Source: Lentisphaerota bacterium (GTDB taxonomy: Bacteria > Verrucomicrobiota > Kiritimatiellia > UBA8416 > JAFGIZ01). Taken from it: a stretch of DNA of 12,258 nucleotides. Of this stretch, positions 1-5,672 are shown piece by piece. Within the stretch, counting starts at the first letter, position 1; every line of letters starts with the position of its first letter. Location: assembly GCA_016929365.1 (NCBI GenBank), contig JAFGIZ010000203.1, positions 1 to 12,258 on the forward strand, in the 5' to 3' direction. The translations under genes and the position numbers were made by a program. The notes under the pieces are model-generated. The model did no database searches. It saw nothing but the letters and a program-made list of their open reading frames with translations, and had not been told where the DNA came from.

Positions 1-1593
1 GAAGACCGCCTCCCGCGTGGCCGCCAGGGCGGTCGCCGTATCCGCGTCCCGGGTCCACCGCAGGGCCGGCGCCGCCGGATCGTACAGATCGAAACAGACA
101 ACGGCTCCGCCCCGAATCCCGTACAGGGCCCCGTCATCCGCGGCGGCCACCGCGTCGAGGTCGCCGGCCCCCGTTTCCGCGGGCAGCTCCAGCCGCCGCG
201 CCGCGGCCGGCGCAGCCAGGGAACCCGTCCACAGACCCGTCTCGGTTAACAGCCACCAGCGCATGTCGCCCACCGCCAGGGCGCGCGGCGCGGGGTAACG
301 GCCTTCCGGGGTCAGTGCAATCCAGGGCGTTTCCTTCCAGGCGGTGTGCCAGGGGTCGAAATGCCAGAGGCGTTCGCCTGCACGGTCGGCGACCAGGAAC
401 AGCGCCCCGTCCCAGCACACACCGGCAACCCGGCCGGCGTAGCCTTGCCCCGTACGCCAGGACGGCGTGTTTTCACTGCGCAGGGGGGCGTCCGGCGGAT
501 CGTCGAGGCGCAGCCGGACACACAGCCCGTCCGGCAGCGCGCCCAGGAGGACGCCGTCCGGACCGAGGGCAAGGTGTTCAATCCGGCTCAGGCCGCCCAG
601 CCGCCGGCTCGTGAGCCGGCCCAGCCGGTCCAGCTTGACCAGCCCCTGCGTGGTCGCCGCCCAATACCCGCCGCCCGGGGCCGGGACCAGGCCCGAGACC
701 CTGGCCAGCAGCGCGTCCCGCGGCGCGGTGAGCGCTTCCTCGGTCATCACCGCCGGAAACTCCTGGATCGTGCCGCCCGCGATCCAGGCCGTGCCGTTGA
801 CCGTCACGATCACGCCGCCGTTGGCGCTGGAGGCGCCGCGGGGCCAGCCTTCCGTCGTGACTTCGCCGCGGCCGGCGGCAAACCGGTATATCAGGTTATC
901 CGGATGGGTCGACGCCACGAGCAGATCGCCCGAGCCGGGCTCGAACCCCACGGCGCCGTAGCCCCGCGCGCCGCCCGGCGGCGGGTCCAGGGTCAGCAGC
1001 ACGCCCAGCGGCCTGCCGGCGGCATCGAAGCCGAGCACGCGGTTGCCGTCAAGCTGCGCCAGTTTCGCCCGCGCGGCAAAGCTGTTCGCGGCCCCGTCCG
1101 GCGCCACGCCGAAGCGCAGGTAGGTGCCCTCCGCGTTGCGGGCCGGGCAGAAGGCCGCAACGGTTCCCGTGTCCAGGTCCAGACGGTGCACGCGGCCGTC
1201 ATAGGCCGCGTAGAACGCCCGTTCCCGGCTGCCGTCCGGCAACAGGCCGAGATAATGGACCACGGGATTCGGAAGGTTGGTCGCGAACCCCAGGGCATAC
1301 GCTCCATCCGCCCCGGGCTCGAAGCGGTAGAGGACGCCGCCCCAACAGGTCCACAGCCGGTTCTGACGGTCCACGGCCACGCCCGCGGCGGACGTGAATC
1401 CCGCCGGGCGCGCGCCCGGCGGCTGGCTTTGACCCAGGACGCCTGAATAACGCAGCCGCGCGCGGCCCTCCGATTGCTCGCCGCCGTAAAGCCATGCCGC
1501 CGGCCCGACCAGGAGCAACACGGTCAGCCCCACCACCGACGCGAATCGCAACGGGCGCCTGCCCGCCTCCTGTACTCCCGGATTGCTCTTCAT
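1..1593 (-). CDS. Secreted or membrane-anchored beta-propeller protein (3' end beyond the window)
   Basis: Reading the minus strand from the ATG at 1593-1591 gives 531 codons without a stop, running off the left edge, so only the N-terminal part is seen. Residues 1-16 are polar and basic (Arg12, Arg13, Arg16) and residues about 17-36 are hydrophobic, which is a signal peptide or membrane anchor. The rest is a string of blade-like units of about 50-80 residues, at least seven or eight, with repeated patterns such as 'GVAVDRQNRLW', 'GLLPDGS', 'FGVAPDGA' and 'LALGPDG'. This is typical of NHL/SMP-30/PQQ-like propellers, and I see no catalytic motif. Composition is very GC-rich (47 of 60 bases are G/C at 1-60), which creates long empty antisense frames. 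The gene has its own promoter upstream and follows the AraC gene on the same strand after 114 bases. The exact family and role are unknown: it could be a sensor, a scaffold or a lyase-like propeller. The coding call is firm and the function is not. Confidence 0.85.
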   Translation of the reverse strand, partial: MKSNPGVQEAGRRPLRFASVVGLTVLLLVGPAAWLYGGEQSEGRARLRYSGVLGQSQPPGARPAGFTSAAGVAVDRQNRLWTCWGGVLYRFEPGADGAYALGFATNLPNPVVHYLGLLPDGSRERAFYAAYDGRVHRLDLDTGTVAAFCPARNAEGTYLRFGVAPDGAANSFAARAKLAQLDGNRVLGFDAAGRPLGVLLTLDPPPGGARGYGAVGFEPGSGDLLVASTHPDNLIYRFAAGRGEVTTEGWPRGASSANGGVIVTVNGTAWIAGGTIQEFPAVMTEEALTAPRDALLARVSGLVPAPGGGYWAATTQGLVKLDRLGRLTSRRLGGLSRIEHLALGPDGVLLGALPDGLCVRLRLDDPPDAPLRSENTPSWRTGQGYAGRVAGVCWDGALFLVADRAGERLWHFDPWHTAWKETPWIALTPEGRYPAPRALAVGDMRWWLLTETGLWTGSLAAPAAARRLELPAETGAGDLDAVAAADDGALYGIRGGAVVCFDLYDPAAPALRWTRDADTATALAATREAVF

Positions 1594-1707
1594 TCGTGTT
1601 ACCCAGAGCCCGCACGCCTGTCTCTTCCGGCTGCTCGCGAGATTCGCACGCTAACACGAGGCGTCGAGGGTGTCAAACGATCCGCTTCGCGACGGCATGG
1701 CTGCGGC
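1594..1707 (-). other. Gap between the AraC gene and the beta-propeller gene
   Basis: These 114 bases hold the TTGACA/TAGCGT promoter. I see no convincing stem-loop plus T-run terminator for the AraC gene, so readthrough from AraC into the propeller gene remains possible. No strong Shine-Dalgarno sequence precedes the ATG at 1593. Confidence 0.5.
1648..1676 (-). promoter_or_regulatory. Sigma70-type promoter for the beta-propeller gene
   Basis: On the minus strand a perfect -35 box TTGACA (1676-1671) is followed by a 17-base spacer and the -10 box TAGCGT (1653-1648). TGT precedes the -10, making an extended TGn -10. The predicted start of transcription is near 1641, about 48 bases before the ATG at 1593. 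This suggests the propeller gene can be transcribed independently of the AraC gene upstream. The -10 hexamer matches the consensus only in part. Confidence 0.6.
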
Positions 1708-2592
1708 TTATCCCTGCAACCGGGCATGACGGCGGAAGGCGGTCGGCGCCATGTCGTAACGGTCCCGGAAACGATGCGAGAAGTGGGCCGGATCGTGGAA
1801 ACGGAGCCGATAGGCGATCTCTTTCACACTCAAATCCGTTTCACGCAGGAGCCCCTCGGACTTTACCAGACGCCGTTGCAGGACGTATTGACGGGGGGTC
1901 AGTCCGAATCGCCGCCTGAACTGCTGGGCGAAATTGTTCGGCGCAAGCCTGAGCTCCGCCGCCAGAGCGGATATCGATGTAATACCGGCCGGATCGTCCT
2001 GGAGCCGGCGGGCCAGGGCATCCAGGGAGGCGGCCACGGGCGGCGGCAGGCAATCCGTGATGTGCGGCGCCAGCTCCAGGGTTTCAGAGCGAAGCTCAAA
2101 CTCCATCAGCAATACGGTGAGCGCCGTTTCGGCGCGCATCCTGTCCGTACCCTCAAACACCCGCCGCGGCATGTTAATCGGAACGCCGCCCAGGATTCGC
2201 CCGGCGAGCACCCTCACCAGCCCGACATCCATGCCGTCGACAACCGCGTGCCGCGGGAGCCCCGGCACGATGTTGACCGGTGCCCCATCGGCATTGACGA
2301 TATCAAAATGCGCCGCGAAATGACGCTCGCTGCGCTTGCCCTCGGCATCCCACCCGAGCGTCAATCCCGGGCGGATCCACAACGCCATGCCCGACCTCAA
2401 AACGACGCGCTGTCCGTCGACCCGCAGGCAGGGGTTTCCCGATAAGACGAACCAGACATGGTGATCTACAACGCGTTGGGCCTGTGCCTGCCTTTTATCC
2501 CGGACCGGGAGGCGAACATGAGCCAGCCCCGCGACTCTGATCCCGGGTCTTACCTGATGCCAATTCACCGCCATACCGTGATTCCATGCCAC
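1708..2592 (-). CDS. AraC-family transcriptional regulator
   Basis: This is a 294-residue protein read from a GTG. An in-frame ATG at 2574 (residue 7) is an equally plausible start giving 288 residues; neither has a strong Shine-Dalgarno. Residues about 42-95 form a cupin-like sugar-sensing arm ('VVDHHVWFVLSGNPCLRVDG', then 'SGMALWIRPG'). Residues about 203-292 are the double helix-turn-helix: first helices around 'ISALAAELRLAPNNFAQQFR', and the second part containing 'SVKEIAYRLRFHDPAHFSHR' and ending 'MAPTAFRRH'. Two usual family glycines are changed: the G of the G-F-x-D turn is Arg264, and the G before x-x-P is Asp280. Full-length size is normal for the family. It lies divergent to the secreted protein/GH71-like/GH78 operon, so it is most likely that operon's sugar-responsive activator. 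The effector (rhamnose or a glycan breakdown product) is inferred from the neighbours only. Confidence 0.93.
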   Translation of the reverse strand: MAWNHGMAVNWHQVRPGIRVAGLAHVRLPVRDKRQAQAQRVVDHHVWFVLSGNPCLRVDGQRVVLRSGMALWIRPGLTLGWDAEGKRSERHFAAHFDIVNADGAPVNIVPGLPRHAVVDGMDVGLVRVLAGRILGGVPINMPRRVFEGTDRMRAETALTVLLMEFELRSETLELAPHITDCLPPPVAASLDALARRLQDDPAGITSISALAAELRLAPNNFAQQFRRRFGLTPRQYVLQRRLVKSEGLLRETDLSVKEIAYRLRFHDPAHFSHRFRDRYDMAPTAFRRHARLQG

Positions 2593-2662
2593 ACAGAGTG
2601 AAATACATACATTACAAAACGCATTGAATACAAGCCTGTAACGTGGCGCGATACGGTGCCTG

Positions 2663-2671
2663 TGTTACACT
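2663..2671 (+). promoter_or_regulatory. Extended -10 promoter element for the operon
   Basis: TGT-TACACT fits an extended TGn -10 box. At 16-18 bases upstream (around 2643-2648, GTGGCG) there is no recognisable -35. A promoter with a -10 and no -35 is typical of activator-dependent transcription and fits control by the adjacent AraC gene. Transcription would start near 2678, about 48 bases before the ATG at 2726. Confidence 0.35.
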
Positions 2672-2712
2672 GTGGATGATCCATTCGGGGGTATCGGAAT
2701 TGACCGGTAACC

Positions 2713-2719
2713 GAGGAGG
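2713..2719 (+). promoter_or_regulatory. Strong ribosome binding site of the small secreted protein
   Basis: GAGGAGG ends 6 bases before the ATG at 2726 and fixes that start. It is the strongest site in the operon; the two downstream genes have weak ones. The surrounding 11 bases (CGAGGAGGACG) recur exactly before the start at 9243 on the other strand. Confidence 0.75.
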
Positions 2720-2725
2720 ACGAGC

Positions 2726-3493
2726 ATGACGGAACGACCGAATATGGGAGCCATTCTGGCCATCGTGTTGCTGACCGGTGCGATTCCCGTGGTGGCGGCA
2801 CCGGCGCTGGTGGATGTGGTCATCGACTTTGAGGCGCCGCCGTATACCCCCAACACATGGCTGGGCGGGCAGGACGGCTGGTCCGAGGCTATTCCGGCGC
2901 TGTCGATTGGATGGGGCAAGGTCATCGCCACCGCCGACTCGGGCGACTACACGGGAGGCTATGCCGCCCGCGGTCATGATGGGACCACCGCCACCTACAT
3001 CGGCGGCAAATGCCTGAAGGCGGCGATCTATCCCCTGCAGGTCACCGCGGATTACTATGCCGCCACGGCAATGAACTCGGCCGTGTTTATCTGGAGGGAC
3101 CTGGACGATGACGGGGCCTACGATCGCACGGTGGATGCTTCTGACGAAACCGGCGTCCAGTTCGGCATTGCCGGGACTGGTGTGTTCTACGCTCGCCTGC
3201 CGCAATTCGGAACCAGCGTTGCCGGAAACGCTTTGACCGTCGGCCACTGGTACCGCATTGTGACGACGTTTGTCAGTACGGACCCGGAGACGGGCGCCGG
3301 CACCATCACGCTGTCCGCCGTCGATCTGACCGACGGCAGCACAGCGGTTTCAACCGGGTTCACGGATCGCAACTTTACCATCGGCGACCCGGCCGAATGG
3401 ATCGGCATCGGGATGCGCGTGGACGGAGGAGGATTCGTCGACAATATTACGCTTTCTTATCCCCTGGCCGGTACGGTGATCGCGATACGGTGA
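2726..3493 (+). CDS. Small secreted beta-sandwich protein with short C-terminal tag-like motif
   Basis: This 255-residue protein is set by a strong Shine-Dalgarno. Residues 1-25 are a signal peptide (hydrophobic 'GAILAIVLLTGAI', likely cut after the Ala-Ala near 24-25). The mature part opens with 'VVIDFEAPPYTPNTWLGGQD' (about 31-50). It has the look of a jelly-roll/LamG-like sandwich seen in secreted PVC proteins, with an acidic DLDDDGAYD stretch (125-133) that could bind calcium. The end reads 'GGFVDNITLSYPLAGTVIAIR'-like: the V-D-N-I-T-L strand usually precedes a PEP-CTERM tag, but here the protein stops after G-T-V-I-A-I-R with no membrane helix. No catalytic residues are recognised. It is the first gene of the operon, and the next gene starts 3 bases after its stop in the same frame. 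A glycan-binding or surface role is inferred from context; the family is not certain. Confidence 0.88.
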   Translation: MTERPNMGAILAIVLLTGAIPVVAAPALVDVVIDFEAPPYTPNTWLGGQDGWSEAIPALSIGWGKVIATADSGDYTGGYAARGHDGTTATYIGGKCLKAAIYPLQVTADYYAATAMNSAVFIWRDLDDDGAYDRTVDASDETGVQFGIAGTGVFYARLPQFGTSVAGNALTVGHWYRIVTTFVSTDPETGAGTITLSAVDLTDGSTAVSTGFTDRNFTIGDPAEWIGIGMRVDGGGFVDNITLSYPLAGTVIAIR

Positions 3494-3496
3494 TCC

Positions 3497-5647
3497 GTGA
3501 ATGCTGCCTGTCGTTTCATGGTCACCGCCGCCCCCGCGTTGCTGGCCGCCGGGGGCTGCCGCCACCTCGACGGCAAGGCGGCCGCCTCTCCCCCGCGCCG
3601 TATTATAGCCCACGCGATGGTCTGCATGGGACCGGAGTCCAGCATGCCGGACCGGCCCCTGGACACCTGGACGGCGGTGGGCCGCCAGGCGGCGGCGCTG
3701 GGCATTGACGAACTGACCTGGTTCGTCAACACGGCGCACAAAGACAGCGTCGGCACCTTCTGTATTCAACAAGCCAACGAAGCGGCCGGCATTCCGAACT
3801 TCGAGGTGTCGCTGGCGATCGGTCTGCCGCGCAGCCGGCTGGAACGGGATTGGCTCGGCCCCGTGAAACAGTGGTGCAATGCCGCCGCGACCAACGCCGG
3901 CATTGCGAAGGTGGACGGCCGCGCCGTGGTCTGGACCTACCAGGCGGGAGCGTTCGACCTGGACGAATGGCGCGCGTTCATCGGCACATTGCATGCCCAG
4001 GGATACCATCCTTACCTGATCGGCGACATGTGGGCGTACGCCGTTACTCAGCCCGAGGCTTTCGCGGACACAGCCGATCAATGGGCGGCGCTCTTCGATG
4101 CCTTGTACATGTTCGGCTATCATCAGTTTCCTGTTGTGACCACCATGCTGGAGGCGGTGCAGGGGGCGCGGGCGTCCCGCAAGGTGTACACGCCGCTGAT
4201 CGGAACCGTGGCCGGAACGGGCGGCTACTGGCGCTGGGGCAACGATCATCAGAGTCCGCGTTCCCAGCTCTATAACGGCACGGGGAGCTACGTCGAAAAA
4301 TGGAACGCCGTGTACACAAACGCGGTGTCGTTCGACTGGATTCACGTCACCACCTGGAACGATTTTCTCGAGCACACGATGAACAAGCCGACCCGCAACA
4401 CGGGCGGCGTGTACGGCGAATTGCTGCGTATTCACGGCAGCAGGTTCAAAGGCGTGGACCTCCCGCGTCCGCCGGCGTACTGGATCACGGCCCCGGCGGA
4501 GCTGCGCAACGGTCCGGGCGGATTGAACGAATACATCTACGAAGTGCGGGCGACCAGCCCGCGGGGGCCGGCCAAAGTGGTGGTGACGTTTCACGACGAC
4601 GGCGGACACGTCGTGCGCACGGAAGCCGTTGAGCTGACGCCGGAGCGCGACGTGTTCCGGTTCAGCTGGGAGCCCGGAACGAACGAATTCGGCCGCGCTC
4701 ATTACCTCACCATGGACGCCGAAGTGGTAACCCAAGGCCAGAGCTATGTCGGCAGCCTTCCGATTCCCGTATGGCCCGCCGGCGAAGAGCGGGTCTTCAC
4801 GAAAATGCCGCGTACGCTGCGCCTGCTGCCCCCGGACCGCGTGCCCGAGCGGCCGGTCGTGGCGCTGACGGAGGACGGCGCGTTGCGCGTCACGCCGCTG
4901 CCGCCGGCCGGCAATGCGAACGAACGGGTCGATGTGCTGTATGATATGCACATGAAAGGCCGCGACGGCGTAAACCTGGGCGCGGCGGTCACGGGGCCGC
5001 GCCAGCTTCCCGATCAGCCGCCCTGCGACCCGTATTACTTCAAGCGGGGCTTCCGGCAAGCCGCCGTCGTCACGCGCAACGGGCGGGTCGCCTGGTCGCG
5101 TCCGCTGTGGGTCGACAGGCCCGTGCCGATGCACGCCGGGGCCGCGGGGACGGACATCGATCCGGCCGCCGTTGCGAGGCGGCCGTTTCCCGCAGTGCGG
5201 ATCAATTTTCAGAACCGGGAGGCGACCACGCCCCCCGGCTACATCGTGGACGTCGGCCTGCCCTTCGGGCCGCGCACGAACGGGCTTTACTACGGATGGT
5301 CGCGTAATGTCGAAACGTTCACGCGGTCCCGCGGGTTGGACGACAACGTCATCTACGATACGCTGATCCCCCTGCGCTACAACCTGAGCAGCTGGTCGTG
5401 GATGCTGGCGCTGCCGAACGGCCGCTATCGCCTTCGCCTGGGTGTGGGCGATGCGGCGTTCACAACGTCATGGGTCCTGACTCTCAATGATCGCACGCTC
5501 ACGGACCCGACGCCGCGCCGCATCGGAAGCGACGACGTCGCGCTGGATCTGGTGGTCACGAACCATCTTCTGAAGCTGTCCGTCGGCGACGGGGAAAACG
5601 CACCGATCAACTACGTTGCCGTCACGCCCCGCGGTGACGCGGAATAG
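3497..5647 (+). CDS. GH71-like glycoside hydrolase (endo-1,3-alpha-glucanase family), lipoprotein with C-terminal malectin-like module
   Basis: This protein has 716 residues from a GTG. That start is preferred over the ATG at 3518 because it keeps Arg6 before the hydrophobic stretch and gives a lipoprotein signal ending 'LLAAGGC' (Cys21). Residues about 35-325 form the barrel. The strand 'RIIAHAMVCMG' resembles the GH71 opening (A-H-x-M-V), and 'TTWNDFLEHT' carries the W-N-D-x-x-E motif (Trp287, Asp289, Glu292), the acidic pair expected of GH71. Residues about 330-430 look like an Ig-type sandwich. Residues about 560-716 look like a malectin/CBM-like binding module ('PNGRYRLRLGVGD', then 'NYVAVTP'). 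The protein probably sits on a membrane facing outward or the periplasm and cuts an alpha-glucan-type polymer; the true substrate is unproven. It has no good Shine-Dalgarno and is probably translationally coupled to the gene before it. The next gene follows after 25 bases. Confidence 0.85.
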   Translation: MNAACRFMVTAAPALLAAGGCRHLDGKAAASPPRRIIAHAMVCMGPESSMPDRPLDTWTAVGRQAAALGIDELTWFVNTAHKDSVGTFCIQQANEAAGIPNFEVSLAIGLPRSRLERDWLGPVKQWCNAAATNAGIAKVDGRAVVWTYQAGAFDLDEWRAFIGTLHAQGYHPYLIGDMWAYAVTQPEAFADTADQWAALFDALYMFGYHQFPVVTTMLEAVQGARASRKVYTPLIGTVAGTGGYWRWGNDHQSPRSQLYNGTGSYVEKWNAVYTNAVSFDWIHVTTWNDFLEHTMNKPTRNTGGVYGELLRIHGSRFKGVDLPRPPAYWITAPAELRNGPGGLNEYIYEVRATSPRGPAKVVVTFHDDGGHVVRTEAVELTPERDVFRFSWEPGTNEFGRAHYLTMDAEVVTQGQSYVGSLPIPVWPAGEERVFTKMPRTLRLLPPDRVPERPVVALTEDGALRVTPLPPAGNANERVDVLYDMHMKGRDGVNLGAAVTGPRQLPDQPPCDPYYFKRGFRQAAVVTRNGRVAWSRPLWVDRPVPMHAGAAGTDIDPAAVARRPFPAVRINFQNREATTPPGYIVDVGLPFGPRTNGLYYGWSRNVETFTRSRGLDDNVIYDTLIPLRYNLSSWSWMLALPNGRYRLRLGVGDAAFTTSWVLTLNDRTLTDPTPRRIGSDDVALDLVVTNHLLKLSVGDGENAPINYVAVTPRGDAE

Positions 5648-5672
5648 AACAGGCCTGAACCCGTGAAGGACC

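Larger units (their letters stand above)
2593..2725. promoter_or_regulatory. Divergent control region, candidate AraC operator
   Basis: This AT-richer gap sits between the AraC gene and the plus-strand operon. TACAA occurs twice as a direct repeat 16 bases apart (2613-2617 and 2629-2633). An inverted pair, TGTAAC (2637-2642) and GTTACA (2664-2669), is separated by 21 bases. These are candidate half-sites for the AraC protein. The short repeats could arise by chance in such a stretch, so this is a candidate rather than a proven operator. Confidence 0.4.

Noticed and set aside
346..1446. 366-codon plus-strand open frame
   Set aside because: It is antisense to the propeller gene, rich in Arg/Gln/Ala/Pro with no domain pattern. 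The minus-strand frame is open for all 531 codons and shows a signal peptide and propeller blades.
3518..3520. ATG at 3518 as start of the GH71-like lipoprotein
   Set aside because: It leaves only 13 residues before the lipobox Cys and no positive charge. The GTG at 3497 gives a better lipoprotein signal.
3350..5134. 594-codon minus-strand open frame
   Set aside because: It is antisense to the GH71-like lipoprotein gene, with Arg/His-rich content and no motif. It arises from GC-rich codon bias.
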